Below, piece by piece: positions 7,965 through 16,752 of a stretch of DNA of 64,000 nucleotides; within the stretch, counting starts at the first letter, position 1, and every line of letters begins with the position of its first letter. The notes beneath the pieces were generated by a model. It was given only the letters and a program-made list of their open reading frames with translations, did not search any database and had not been told where the DNA came from. Both the position numbers and the translations under genes were made by a program. The stretch comes from JAOUEA01 sp041287635 (GTDB taxonomy: Bacteria; Actinomycetota; UBA4738; HRBIN12), in contig JBGGNG010000047.1 in assembly GCA_041287635.1 (NCBI GenBank), forward strand, positions 1 to 64,000, written 5' to 3'.

Positions 7965-8761
7965 CCGACGGCATCCTGCCCCTGTCGGGCGCGTCGTTCG
8001 GCGCGAACCCGAGCTTCATCGACCTGCTCCGCGACGCACGGCCCGACGCGCTCGCGCACCTCCGGCAGACCGTCACCGCCGAGGCCGTCGCCGGAGTGCC
8101 GCACGGCACGACCGTGCTGGGCCTTATCTACGCCGACGGCGTGCTCGTGGCCGGCGACCGGCGCGCGACCGCCGGCTACACGATCGCCGACGACACGATG
8201 CGCAAGGTCTTCGCGGCCGACGACTACTCGGCGATCGCGATCGCTGGGGCCGCAGGCATGGCCGTCGAGATGGTGCGCCTCTTCCAGCTCGAGCTGGAGC
8301 ATTACGAGAAGCTCACCGGGGACCGACTGTCGTTGGAGGGCAAGGCGAACCGGCTCGCGCAGTTGATCCGGCAGAACTTCCCGCTCGCGATGCAGGGGCT
8401 CGTCGTGGTGCCGCTGTTCGGAGGCTTCGACCACCGACGAGAGGCAGGGCGACTCTTCTACTACGACGCCACCGGCGGACGGTGGGAAGAGGACGACTAC
8501 CAGGCCACAGGATCGGGCAGCCAGCCGGCGAAGAACTCCCTGAAGAAGCGGTGGCGGTCCGACCTCACGCGCGACGAGGCGGTCAAGACCGCCGTCGAGG
8601 CGCTGCTCGATGCATCGGAGGACGACGTCGCGACCGGCGGGCCGAGCGTGTATCGGCGCATCTTCCCGGTCGTCCTCGCCGTGACCGCCACGGGGGCCGA
8701 CGAGGTGCCCGAGTCCGAGGTCGAGTCGGCCGTGAACGCCGTGATCGAGGAGCGGGCCTGA
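7961..8761 (+). CDS. prcB: 20S proteasome beta subunit PrcB
   Basis: This 266-residue N-terminal nucleophile hydrolase carries a 49-residue propeptide removed by autocleavage at Gly49-Thr50. Mature Thr1 (residue 50, in HGTTVLG), Asp17 and Lys33 of the catalytic set are all present (AGDRR, MRKV). Seven copies form each inner ring of the core. It overlaps pup by 4 bp (GTGA), and prcA starts on its stop codon (TGATG), so the subunits are translationally coupled. Confidence 0.97.
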   Translation: MTDGILPLSGASFGANPSFIDLLRDARPDALAHLRQTVTAEAVAGVPHGTTVLGLIYADGVLVAGDRRATAGYTIADDTMRKVFAADDYSAIAIAGAAGMAVEMVRLFQLELEHYEKLTGDRLSLEGKANRLAQLIRQNFPLAMQGLVVVPLFGGFDHRREAGRLFYYDATGGRWEEDDYQATGSGSQPAKNSLKKRWRSDLTRDEAVKTAVEALLDASEDDVATGGPSVYRRIFPVVLAVTATGADEVPESEVESAVNAVIEERA

Positions 8762-9447
8762 TGTCGTTCATGCCCTACGTCGCGCCCGAGCAGATGATGA
8801 AGGACCGTTCGGAGTACGCGCACAAGGGCATCGCTCGCGGCCGGTCGGTGATCGGGGTCGAGTACGCCGACGGGCTGCTGTTCATCGCGGAGAACCCGAG
8901 CGCCACGCTGCACAAGATCAGCGAGATCTACGACCACATCGCATTCGCGGGTGTCGGCAAGTACAGCGAGTTCGAGGATCTGCGCATCGCCGGCATCCGC
9001 CTCGCCGACCTCCGCGGATTCTCCTACGGCCGGGAGGACGTGAAGGCGCGAGACCTGGCCAATGCGTACAGTCAGGCGCTCTCGAACATCTTCACCCAGC
9101 AGATGAAGCCCTACGAGGTCGAGATCCTGGTGGGAGAGGTCGACGGCGACGCCTCGGGCTCGGCGATCTACCACATCCTCTTCGACGGCTCGGTCACCGA
9201 CGAGCACGAGTTCGTCGCGATCGGCGGACACGCCGAGGACTTGATGGAGCTGCTGAAGACCCGATTCACCGCCGGGTGGGATCTCGCCACGGCGGTGAAG
9301 ACCGCGGTCGAGGTGCTCGGCTCACCCGAGAGCCGCACGATCGAGGCCGACGCGATCGAGGCCGGGGTGCTCGACCGCACCCGGTCGCACCGGCGCAAGT
9401 TCCTGCGCCTCGAGGAGCCGGAGATCGCCGGACTCCTGGCCGGCTGA
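8761..9447 (+). CDS. prcA: 20S proteasome alpha subunit PrcA
   Basis: This 228-residue subunit forms the outer heptameric rings and the gate. The start MSFMPYVAPEQMMKDRSEYAHKG has the N-terminal gate and H0 helix, with the conserved YAHKGIARG segment. The body is a typical alpha-type Ntn fold without a catalytic threonine. The C-terminus ends near the globular domain, without the long acidic extension of some actinobacterial PrcA proteins. Its ATG shares the final A of the prcB stop. Confidence 0.96.
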   Translation: MSFMPYVAPEQMMKDRSEYAHKGIARGRSVIGVEYADGLLFIAENPSATLHKISEIYDHIAFAGVGKYSEFEDLRIAGIRLADLRGFSYGREDVKARDLANAYSQALSNIFTQQMKPYEVEILVGEVDGDASGSAIYHILFDGSVTDEHEFVAIGGHAEDLMELLKTRFTAGWDLATAVKTAVEVLGSPESRTIEADAIEAGVLDRTRSHRRKFLRLEEPEIAGLLAG

Positions 9448-9489
9448 GGCCGGACGACCCGTCCTCCCGGCGTTCCCACTGGCCCGACG

Positions 9490-9495
9490 TAGGCT
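9490..9495 (+). promoter_or_regulatory. -10 box of pafA, leaderless type
   Basis: TAGGCT ends 6 nt before the GTG at 9502 and 3 nt before the alternative GTG at 9499. The spacing favours 9502 as both transcription and translation start, giving pafA a promoter inside the proteasome cluster. Confidence 0.4.
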
Positions 9496-9501
9496 TTCGT
9501 G

Positions 9502-10860
9502 GTGGACAGGCGCATCTTCGGGCTCGAGAACGAGTACGGCGTCACCTGCACCTTCCGAGGGCAGCGGCGCTTGTCGCCTGACGAGGTCGCGCGGTACCTG
9601 TTCCGCAGGGTGGTGCATTGGGGGCGGTCGTCCAACGTCTTCCTCGAGAACGGGGCCCGGCTCTACTTAGACGTCGGCTCGCATCCCGAGTATGCGACGC
9701 CCGAATGCGACGTCGTCAAGGAGGTCGTGGCGCACGACAAGGCGGGGGAGCGCATCCTCGAGGCGCTGCTCGGAGCGGCGGAGATGCGCCTGCACGAAGA
9801 GGGCATCTCGGGCCAGGTCTACCTGTTCAAGAACAACACCGACTCGGCGGGCAACAGCTACGGCTGCCACGAGAACTACCTCGTCGGGCGCCACGGCGAG
9901 TTCGCCCGCATGGCCGACGTGCTGATCCCATTCTTCGTGACCCGCCAGATCTGGTGCGGGGCGGGCAAGGTGCTGCACGGCCCCCGCGGCGCCCAGTACT
10001 GCATCGCGCAGCGGGCCGAGCACATCTGGGAGGGCGTCTCGAGCGCAACGACCCGGTCGCGTCCGATCATCAACACCCGCGACGAGCCGCACGCCGACGC
10101 GGAGCGGTTCCGGCGCCTGCACGTGATCGTCGGCGACTCGAACATGAGCGAGTGGACGACGTTCATGAAGGTCGGCATCACCGACCTCGTGTTGCGCATG
10201 GTCGAGGGGAACACCGTGATGCGCGACCTCTCGCTCGAGAACCCGATCCGCGCGATCCGCGAGATCAGCCACGACACGTCGTGTACGCGAACCGTCAAGC
10301 TCGCGAACGGTCGGGAGCTCACGGCGATCGAGATGCAGGTCGAGTACTACGAGAAGACGGAGCGGTTCGTGGAGCGACGAGGCGCCGACGAGATCTCGAA
10401 GGTGCTGCTACGCGAGTGGCGCGAGGCGCTCGACGCCCTGATCGACGGTGAGCCCGAGCGGCTCGTCCGCAAGGTCGACTGGGTCACGAAGCGCATGATG
10501 ATCGAGCGGTACATGGCCAAACACGATCTCGCGCTCGCCTCTCCCCGCATCGCGCTGCTCGACCTCAGCTACCACGACGTGAACCGCTCTCGCGGCCTCT
10601 ACTACCTGCTCGAGAAGGCCGGGAAGGTCGAGAGGGTCGTCAGTGACGCCCAGGTGAACCTCGCGATGCGCGAACCCCCGCAAACCACGCGCGCCAAGCT
10701 CCGTGGCGACTTCATCAAGCAGGCGAAGGCGAAGCGCCGCGACTACACCGTCGACTGGGTTCACCTGAAGTTGAACGACCAGGCCCAGCGCACGGTGCTG
10801 TGCAAGGATCCGTTCCGCAGCGTCGACGAACGCGTCGAGCAGCTGATCGCCCACATGTGA
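9502..10860 (+). CDS. pafA: Pup-protein ligase PafA
   Basis: This 452-residue ligase phosphorylates the C-terminal glutamate of Pup with ATP and joins it to a substrate lysine. The opening MDRRIFGLENEYG holds the ATP/Mg glutamates. NGARLYLDVGSHPEYATPEC has the catalytic aspartate (residue 57 with this start, the same number as in the mycobacterial protein). INTRDEPHAD and the C-terminal LNDQAQRTVLCKDPF, which shapes the Pup groove, are conserved. The start at 9502 instead of the GTG at 9499 follows from the -10 spacing and from alignment of the first residues. It lacks the Dop-loop, which distinguishes it from dop. Confidence 0.96.
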   Translation: MDRRIFGLENEYGVTCTFRGQRRLSPDEVARYLFRRVVHWGRSSNVFLENGARLYLDVGSHPEYATPECDVVKEVVAHDKAGERILEALLGAAEMRLHEEGISGQVYLFKNNTDSAGNSYGCHENYLVGRHGEFARMADVLIPFFVTRQIWCGAGKVLHGPRGAQYCIAQRAEHIWEGVSSATTRSRPIINTRDEPHADAERFRRLHVIVGDSNMSEWTTFMKVGITDLVLRMVEGNTVMRDLSLENPIRAIREISHDTSCTRTVKLANGRELTAIEMQVEYYEKTERFVERRGADEISKVLLREWREALDALIDGEPERLVRKVDWVTKRMMIERYMAKHDLALASPRIALLDLSYHDVNRSRGLYYLLEKAGKVERVVSDAQVNLAMREPPQTTRAKLRGDFIKQAKAKRRDYTVDWVHLKLNDQAQRTVLCKDPFRSVDERVEQLIAHM

Positions 10861-10878
10861 GGCGCTCGGGCTCGAGGC

Positions 10879-11697
10879 TCAGACGGAGCGGCGGATCAGG
10901 TCCTCGATGAACGGGTTCAGCGTCTCGTGGGTGTGGCCGTAGATCGAACCGTGGCCCATGCCGTCGAACAGGTGGTACTCGGCGTTCGCGGCGAGCTCGG
11001 CGAGCTCGAGTCCGTCCTGGGGCGGCGCCTGCACGTCCTCGGTGAACGCGACCACGTGCATCGGCACCTCGCACGCCGGCAGCGCCGCGCGCTGATCGAA
11101 GCGCAGCGACGCGTCCCACTGCGGGATCAAGGACGCCTCGTTCTCGCCGGAGTCCATCCAGGCGAGCAACTGGTCGCGCAGCCTCGGCCACAGCTCCCGG
11201 TCCCCGAGTACCCGGGCCGGGTAGAGCATCGTGGCGTAGTGGGTGGCGCCCATCAGCCCGTCGAGGCGCCCTCCCTCCCTGCGGAACTCGATCTCGGCCT
11301 CCTGGAAGTCCCACCCCCACCCGGTGCACCAGGCTCCCGTCCCCATCACCACCGCGCACCGGACGAGCTCGGGGAAGTCGATGCAGACCTGTTGGGCGAT
11401 CGCAGATCCGAAGGAGAGCCCGACGAGCGCCACGGGTGGTTCGCAGACCGCGCGGATCAGCTCCGCCGCATCGCGGGCGAAGTCCTCGATCGGCCACGGC
11501 ATCGGCCGATCGCACGTCGTGCGACCGATGCCGCGGTTGTCGAACGTCGTGTTGCGGAACGAGCGCTCGAAGTGAGGCATCTGGTACGCGTGCCAGTCGC
11601 TCCCGGGGCTGCCGCCACCGGCCACCCAGACCACGTCGGGCCCCGCACCGTAACGGTCGTAGTGGATCGTCGCATCCGAGCCCTGGAAGGTCGCCAC
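10879..11697 (-). CDS. Alpha/beta hydrolase
   Basis: This 272-residue alpha/beta-hydrolase-fold protein has an oxyanion segment (VAGGGSPGSDWH), the nucleophile elbow GLSFGSA (Ser about 96), an acid residue in AFTEDVQAP and the histidine in GMGHGS. No signal peptide is seen, so it is cytoplasmic. It faces pafA tail-to-tail with an 18-bp gap and precedes nothing that reveals a substrate. Small esterases, lactonases and haloperoxidase-like enzymes share this pattern, so the reaction is not assigned. Confidence 0.8.
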   Translation of the reverse strand: MATFQGSDATIHYDRYGAGPDVVWVAGGGSPGSDWHAYQMPHFERSFRNTTFDNRGIGRTTCDRPMPWPIEDFARDAAELIRAVCEPPVALVGLSFGSAIAQQVCIDFPELVRCAVVMGTGAWCTGWGWDFQEAEIEFRREGGRLDGLMGATHYATMLYPARVLGDRELWPRLRDQLLAWMDSGENEASLIPQWDASLRFDQRAALPACEVPMHVVAFTEDVQAPPQDGLELAELAANAEYHLFDGMGHGSIYGHTHETLNPFIEDLIRRSV

Positions 11698-11712
11698 GGT
11701 GGCCCGCCTCCC

Positions 11713-12090
11713 TCAGGTCCCGGAGAGCAGCGTGGCGACGGTGGCGACGCCCAGCACGAGCCCGGCGCAACCCAGGCCCACGACGACCCAGAACGGGAGG
11801 GGAGCGAACCCTCCGGCAACCAGGTGTCGTTCCACCACCCGCTGCCTGATCGCCCCGTAGACCATCAGGAAGATGCCGAGGAGGCCGTAGCCGACCCCGA
11901 GGACGCGGTAGACACCCTGGTCGGCATCGAGCAGCGCGGGGAGCAGCCGGCCGACCGCCAGGCTCACGGCGATCGCCGCTAGGCCCGAACGCAGCCAGGC
12001 GAGGTACGTGCGCTCCTCAGCGAGGAACGTTCGCCGAGTGGCGTCGATCGCGGGATCAGGCGCTGGGTCCGAGGTCACCACGTGGTGCAT
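11713..12090 (-). CDS. DUF202 small membrane protein
   Basis: This 125-residue protein has the DUF202 signature (RTFLAEERTYLAWLRSG) followed by three predicted membrane helices (about 33-52, 62-80 and 100-122). The function of the family is unknown; members are often paired or fused with other membrane proteins. It lies 15 bp upstream of the hydrolase on the same strand, so the two are probably co-transcribed. Confidence 0.8.
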   Translation of the reverse strand: MHHVVTSDPAPDPAIDATRRTFLAEERTYLAWLRSGLAAIAVSLAVGRLLPALLDADQGVYRVLGVGYGLLGIFLMVYGAIRQRVVERHLVAGGFAPLPFWVVVGLGCAGLVLGVATVATLLSGT

Positions 12091-12117
12091 CGTGCCATAC
12101 GTGGTGCCCCCGAGCGC

Positions 12118-12765
12118 TCAACGCCAGTGCCGGTTCCCCGAGGCGATCCTCCCTGCCAGCACCCCGGCTGCCGCTGCTGCCAGCTCGTGGAGCGTCGACG
12201 CGGCAGGATCCCGCTCGTCAAGCCCGGCTCGGGGATCGACCTCGACGACGTGATGAGCGGAGTAGATCCCCGCCTCCATGCCGACCCCTCGCGCCTCCTC
12301 TCGCTGCGGACCGTCGACGGAGGGGATCGCGACGTCGAGGTCCACCCAGCACCCCTCGAGGATGCGCCTCGCCGACGCTCGATCGTCGAAGGGAACCACG
12401 GGGAGCGGGCGACCCCCCAACACGCGCACCACCACGAGGGCCCCGGCCGCCGCCTCGACCGACGTGACGAGCGTCAGGACCTCGGCGCTCTCCGCGGCCT
12501 CGAGCAATCCGGCCCCCAGCCGGTCTCCGGCTCCGACTTGGACGAGAAGGACCGTGGCCGGGCCCGCCCGCGCGGCTCCTGCCCGGACGGTCGGCTCCAG
12601 CCCCTCGGATGTGAGCACGACCACCGGCGTGTTCCGCAACCCGGCCGGGTCGACGTCGCCCGGGTACGGCCCGAGCGGCACGCTCACGGTCCTGGTCTCG
12701 ACCCCGACCGCGACGTCGGCGGTCACCTCGGCGGACCCGTCGGGGAACCTGTGGGTGCGGATCAC
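12118..12765 (-). CDS. Hypothetical protein
   Basis: This 215-residue open frame from a GTG has no family I recognise. The composition is alternating hydrophobic strand-like segments (TPVVVLTS, ATVLLVQVG, ALVVVRVLGG) and a C-terminal alanine-rich helix. There is no signal peptide or membrane segment. It is divergent from pafB with a 45-bp gap and 27 bp upstream of the DUF202 gene. I keep it because the strand is otherwise empty and the gene spacing is regular, but the opposite strand is also open and no motif confirms it. Confidence 0.5.
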   Translation of the reverse strand: MIRTHRFPDGSAEVTADVAVGVETRTVSVPLGPYPGDVDPAGLRNTPVVVLTSEGLEPTVRAGAARAGPATVLLVQVGAGDRLGAGLLEAAESAEVLTLVTSVEAAAGALVVVRVLGGRPLPVVPFDDRASARRILEGCWVDLDVAIPSVDGPQREEARGVGMEAGIYSAHHVVEVDPRAGLDERDPAASTLHELAAAAAGVLAGRIASGNRHWR

Positions 12766-12796
12766 GGTGATACCCGGTCGCTCGACATCGCGAGGC

Positions 12797-12802
12797 TATG
12801 AT
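12797..12802 (+). promoter_or_regulatory. -10 box of pafB, leaderless type
   Basis: TATGAT ends 8 nt before the pafB ATG. With transcription starting 7-9 nt downstream, the message would begin at or next to the ATG. No ribosome-binding site precedes the ATG. Confidence 0.5.
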
Positions 12803-12810
12803 GCCCGACG

Positions 12811-13773
12811 ATGACACGCGAGGAACGCATGGAGCCGCTCGAGCGGCTGCTGAACCTCGTCGGCCTGCTCCTCGAGACGGCCACGCCGCTCACGTTCGAG
12901 CAGATCCGGGAGACCCTCGACGCGTACCGTGCCGACAAGGTCGACAGCGCCAAGCGCATGTTCGAACGGGACAAGGATCAGCTGCGCGAGTTCGGCATCC
13001 CGCTCCAGCTCGTCGATACCGACGTCTGGGGCACCGAACAGGGCTACATCATCCCGAAAGACGAGTACTACCTCCCGGAGATCGCGTTCACTCCGCAGGA
13101 GCTCGGCGCGTTGCTGGTGGCGGCGCAGAGCGGCGGGGAGAACACCCGCGCCGAGCAGGCAGCCCGGAAACTGCTCTACGGTGCCGACGGGGGAGTGCTC
13201 GCCGGACTCGCCGGGGGGCCGCTGGCATCCGGCTCTGACGCTCGGAGCGCACTGGTGATCGCCTGCGCCGAAGCAGCCCAGCAACGCCGTCGGGTCAGCT
13301 TCGGTTACCGGACATCACAGGGCCGCGCGAGCCGGCGTGTCATCGACGCCTACGCCATGGTCTTCCGCGGCGGCCATTGGTACCTCGTCGGCCACGACGA
13401 GGATCGGGACGACGTGCGGGCTTTCCGGCTCTCACGCTTCACGAGCGACGTCGACGACGTCGGCGAGGGCGGCACTCCGCCCGAAGGATTCCGCGCAGCC
13501 GACCATGTGCAGGCGGGTCGTTGGGCCGCAGCGACCGAAGACCACGCCGAGATCGCCTTCTCGCCCGACGTGGCCTGGTGGGCGGTCGGATCGTTCGCGG
13601 GCGCGCGGGAGGTCGACGTCGACGCTCAGGGATGGATCGTCGCCGACGTGCCGATGGGGGACCCGGACCTGCTCGCGTCGCTCATCCTGCAATTCGGTCC
13701 CGACGCTGTCGTGCGCTCGCCAGATCCACTGCGTGACGAGGTCGTCCGACGGCTGGAGGCGATCGTTGTCTGA
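12811..13773 (+). CDS. pafB: WYL-domain regulator PafB
   Basis: This 320-residue protein has an N-terminal winged helix-turn-helix (about 1-70), a linker, then a WYL domain with the signature GGHWYLVGHDE (about 185) and a C-terminal WCX region. PafB with PafC forms the activator of the LexA-independent DNA-damage response in mycobacteria; WYL domains sense nucleic acid. The position just after pafA and before pafC is the conserved arrangement. The ATG at 12811 lacks a ribosome site but follows a TATGAT box. Confidence 0.92.
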   Translation: MTREERMEPLERLLNLVGLLLETATPLTFEQIRETLDAYRADKVDSAKRMFERDKDQLREFGIPLQLVDTDVWGTEQGYIIPKDEYYLPEIAFTPQELGALLVAAQSGGENTRAEQAARKLLYGADGGVLAGLAGGPLASGSDARSALVIACAEAAQQRRRVSFGYRTSQGRASRRVIDAYAMVFRGGHWYLVGHDEDRDDVRAFRLSRFTSDVDDVGEGGTPPEGFRAADHVQAGRWAAATEDHAEIAFSPDVAWWAVGSFAGAREVDVDAQGWIVADVPMGDPDLLASLILQFGPDAVVRSPDPLRDEVVRRLEAIVV

Positions 13774-14737
13774 GGGTCGGCGCGCCAGTCCTTCGAAGAC
13801 CGCGGATCGCCTCGGGCGCATGCTCGTCATCGTGCCGTACCTCGTGCAGCATCCCGGCTCGTCGCTGCACGACGTGGCCACGCTCTACGACGTGAAGTCC
13901 GAGCAGCTCCGGCGCGACCTCGACCTCCTCTTCATGTCAGGCCTCCCCCCGTACGGGCCGGGCGACCTGATCGACGTCGAGGTCGACGAAGACGACCACA
14001 TCTGGATCACGATGGCCGACCACTTCTCTCGTCCCCTTCGTCTGAGCCGCCAGGAGGCGCTCGCGATCATGCTGCGCTCGGCGGAGCTGCTCGCGACGCC
14101 CGACCTGCCGGAGGCTCCTGCCCTCGCGAGCGCGGTGGCGAAGCTCCGGGACGCACTCGGCCCCGATACCGCCGGCACCGACGAGGCCATCGCGACCGCC
14201 GAATCGGGTCGCCCGGCTGAGCATCTCGATGCGCTTCGGCGAGCGGCCGGAGACCACGCGCGGATCACGATCGACTACTTCGCCGGGTCGACCGGCACGT
14301 GGACCACCCGAGAGGTCGAGCCAGAGGAGGTCTTCTCGGCGATGGGCAACTGGTACGTCGCCGCGTGGGACGTCGGTGCCGACGACGAACGGCTGTTCCG
14401 TGCCGATCGCATCCGGGCGGTGACCACCACCGGAGAGCGGTTCGAGCCGAGAGGTCTCGAAGGCGCAGGTCGGGCGCTGTACACACCGACCGGCGAGGAG
14501 GTGCCGGTGCGCCTGCTGCTGGAGCCGGGCGCTCGATGGATCGCCGAGTACTACGTCACCGACGACCCGCTCGAACGCGACGATGGGTCGCTCGAGGTCA
14601 CGCTGCCGTCGGCTCGACTCGACTGGGTGGCCGGCCTCCTGCTCAGGGTCGGACCCGACGCGCGGATCCTCTCACCGCCCGAGTCCGTCGAGGCCCTGGC
14701 GGAGCTCGGTCGGCGTACGCTCGCGCGGTATCGCTGA
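13766..14737 (+). CDS. pafC: WYL-domain regulator PafC
   Basis: This 323-residue partner of PafB has the same order: winged HTH (about 10-75), WYL region with GNWYVAAWD (about 192) and a WCX domain. The tryptophan of the signature is retained. The start is a TTG at 13766, overlapping the pafB stop by 8 bp. It is chosen because GGAGG at 13755-13759 lies 6 nt upstream and no ATG or GTG gives a better-placed start. The overlap implies coupled synthesis of the two halves of the heterodimer. Confidence 0.92.
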   Translation: MSEGRRASPSKTADRLGRMLVIVPYLVQHPGSSLHDVATLYDVKSEQLRRDLDLLFMSGLPPYGPGDLIDVEVDEDDHIWITMADHFSRPLRLSRQEALAIMLRSAELLATPDLPEAPALASAVAKLRDALGPDTAGTDEAIATAESGRPAEHLDALRRAAGDHARITIDYFAGSTGTWTTREVEPEEVFSAMGNWYVAAWDVGADDERLFRADRIRAVTTTGERFEPRGLEGAGRALYTPTGEEVPVRLLLEPGARWIAEYYVTDDPLERDDGSLEVTLPSARLDWVAGLLLRVGPDARILSPPESVEALAELGRRTLARYR

Positions 14738-14859
14738 GCTCGTCCGGGCGGCGCGACGCGGCGCCCGTCGGGGCCCGCGCGATTTACCCCGAGTTGGGTA
14801 CGCCCGACCCCCCATCTGCTCTCAAGACTCGTCAACAGAGGGCCGATAGCTCCCGTGAG

Positions 14860-15225
14860 ATGACAACGATCCGGACAACGTGCCCCAGGTGTGGCGAGGT
14901 GGACATGGGTCCCGAGGCGATCATGCTCTCGGTCCGACAGAGCGGCCGCGAAGGCAGCTATCGGTTCACCTGCCCCAGTTGCGCAGACGACGTGGAGAAG
15001 CGCGCCGACCGCAAGATCGTCGCCCTGCTCGTCTCGGCGGGCGTGGACATCGAGCAGTCCGAGAGCGACCAGATGCTCTTCGACGACGAGGGCGCCGACG
15101 AGGTCGGCCGTCCGATCCCTCGGGGGCCGGTCTTCTCGATCGACGACGTGATCGAGTTCCACTACCTGCTCGAAGACGACCGCTACATCGAGGAGTTCCT
15201 GGCCTCGAGCGGCGGCGGCGCCTGA
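14860..15225 (+). CDS. Zinc-ribbon conserved protein
   Basis: This 121-residue cytoplasmic protein begins with a two-knuckle zinc ribbon (CPRCGEVDMGPEA then FTCPSCADD) and continues with an acidic C-terminal half containing FHYLLEDDRYIEEFL. I do not recognise a named family. Small zinc-ribbon proteins of this sort occur in actinobacteria and may bind RNA polymerase or ribosomes, but nothing here proves that. It follows pafC by 122 bp and precedes the Tat genes. Confidence 0.75.
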   Translation: MTTIRTTCPRCGEVDMGPEAIMLSVRQSGREGSYRFTCPSCADDVEKRADRKIVALLVSAGVDIEQSESDQMLFDDEGADEVGRPIPRGPVFSIDDVIEFHYLLEDDRYIEEFLASSGGGA

Positions 15226-15276
15226 ACCGCGCCGAGAGCGACGCTCCAGGTATCCCGGGCCTGCCTCACCCTCGTG

Positions 15277-15282
15277 TAGCAT
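15277..15282 (+). promoter_or_regulatory. -10 box, leaderless type
   Basis: TAGCAT ends 7 nt before the GTG at 15290 of the small membrane protein. Confidence 0.45.
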
Positions 15283-15289
15283 CGCCGCC

Positions 15290-15499
15290 GTGGGTACCTG
15301 GCTCCTCGTCTGGTTCGTGATCGGCATCGTGTCGACGGTGGCCGTCATCGCGTTCCTGATCGCGTTGATCCGGCATCTCCTCGTGCTCGGACGTACGGCG
15401 AGACGCATGCAGGACGAGCTCTCGCCGATCGTCCAGGAGATCTCCAGCGAGGGCGCCCGGGCCAGCGACCGGGCATCTCGACTCGGCCCTCGACGGTAG
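15290..15499 (+). CDS. Small single-pass membrane protein
   Basis: This 69-residue protein has one N-terminal transmembrane helix (about 3-30, very hydrophobic) followed by a charged amphipathic tail (RRMQDELSPIVQEISSE), resembling short DUF948-type proteins. The function is unknown. The GTG start sits 7 nt after a TAGCAT box. The location directly upstream of tatA hints at a membrane role, but no evidence ties it to export. Confidence 0.65.
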   Translation: MGTWLLVWFVIGIVSTVAVIAFLIALIRHLLVLGRTARRMQDELSPIVQEISSEGARASDRASRLGPRR

Positions 15500-15529
15500 G
15501 ATTGGGGCCGGGCGCAGGCCCTTCCAGAC

Positions 15530-15940
15530 ATGCTCAACATCGGACCGCCGGAGCTCATCCTCATCTTCGTGATCGCCCTCGTGATCGTGGGCCCGCAACG
15601 GCTGCCCGAGCTCGGGCGCACGATCGGCAAGGGGCTCCGCGAGTTCCGCAAGATGCAGGACGAGGTCAAGGACCTCGTGAACACGGGCATGGGCGACGAG
15701 TTCAAGCAGACGGCGGCCGAGCTGCGGCGGACCGCGTCCGACCTGAAGAGCGCGACCGACGTACGATCGGCGTTCCGCACCGACACCCCACGCACGCGCC
15801 CCCACGGTCGTGTCCGCGACGACGTCGCCGACGACACGATCACGCCAGAGCCCGACACCGACGTGCCGGAGCCCACCCCGCTGCCCCCAACCTCGCCCGG
15901 CGACGTCGACGACACCGACGACCCTGGATCCGCCGAGTGA
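15530..15940 (+). CDS. tatA: Twin-arginine translocase subunit TatA/TatB
   Basis: This 136-residue protein has a short N-terminal membrane helix (about 5-21), the hinge GPQRLPELGRTIGKG and an amphipathic helix (about 25-60). A Pro/Thr/Asp-rich tail of about 50 residues follows. It oligomerises with TatC to move folded proteins carrying twin-arginine signals. GPPELILIF and the longer tail are closer to TatB than TatA; actinobacteria often use a TatA-type protein beside tatC. A TAGGAT box at 15497 may start a tatA-tatC transcript. Confidence 0.9.
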   Translation: MLNIGPPELILIFVIALVIVGPQRLPELGRTIGKGLREFRKMQDEVKDLVNTGMGDEFKQTAAELRRTASDLKSATDVRSAFRTDTPRTRPHGRVRDDVADDTITPEPDTDVPEPTPLPPTSPGDVDDTDDPGSAE

Positions 15941-15950
15941 GGCTCGCCGC

Positions 15951-16736
15951 ATGCGGCTGATCCCGAAGTTCCTCCGCCGGTCGGAGGCTGAGCGCACCGG
16001 CACGATGTCGGTGATGGAGCACCTCGAGGAGCTCCGACGACGCATCGTGATCGCATTCCTCGCGATCCTCGCGGGCGCGGTGGTCGGCTGGTTCCTGTAC
16101 CCGTACGTGCTGGAGCTGCTCCGAGATCCGTTCTGTCAGTACCTGCGCGACAACCCGGAGGTGCGGCCGCCCGCCGGCTGCGACCTGGTCTTCAACAGCC
16201 CCGTCGATGCCTTCCTGACAAAGTTGAAGATGGTCGGGTTCCTCGGCCTGATCGTGGCGCTACCCGTCGTGCTCTATCAGCTCTGGGCCTTCATCGTCCC
16301 CGGCCTGACGAGCCGGGAGAAGAAGTGGTCGATCCCCTTCATCGTGACCTCGACGCTGCTGTTCATCGCCGGGGCGGCGTTCGCGATCTGGACCCTGCCC
16401 AAGGCTCTCGAGTTCCTGCTCGGCTTCGGCGGCGAGGCCGTCGTGCCTCTGATCACGTTCGATCGCTACATCGGGTTCGTCACCCTGGTCACGCTCGCGT
16501 TCGGGGTGTCGTTTCTGTTCCCGGTGATCCTGGTCTTCCTGGAGGCCGTCGGGGTGTTGTCGTGGCAGCTGCTCGCCTCGTGGCGGCGCTGGGCCATCCT
16601 CGGTATCTCGGTCTTCGCGGCGGTGATCACGCCGAGCGGTGACCCGTACACGATGTTCGCAATGATGATCCCGATGTATGTGTTCTACGAGGCCTCTATC
16701 ATCATCGGCCGGATCATGAAGCGGTCCCGCACCTGA
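15951..16736 (+). CDS. tatC: Sec-independent translocase TatC
   Basis: This 261-residue integral membrane protein has the TatC pattern: MEHLEELRRRI at the start of helix 1, a periplasmic loop with FNSPVDAF (conserved glutamate position replaced within the family variation) and six helices ending near 250. It binds twin-arginine signals. An extra periplasmic segment with two cysteines (CQYLRDNPE and GCDLV) could form a disulfide. It begins 10 bp after tatA. Confidence 0.94.
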   Translation: MRLIPKFLRRSEAERTGTMSVMEHLEELRRRIVIAFLAILAGAVVGWFLYPYVLELLRDPFCQYLRDNPEVRPPAGCDLVFNSPVDAFLTKLKMVGFLGLIVALPVVLYQLWAFIVPGLTSREKKWSIPFIVTSTLLFIAGAAFAIWTLPKALEFLLGFGGEAVVPLITFDRYIGFVTLVTLAFGVSFLFPVILVFLEAVGVLSWQLLASWRRWAILGISVFAAVITPSGDPYTMFAMMIPMYVFYEASIIIGRIMKRSRT

Positions 16737-16752
16737 GACGAGGACGACGACG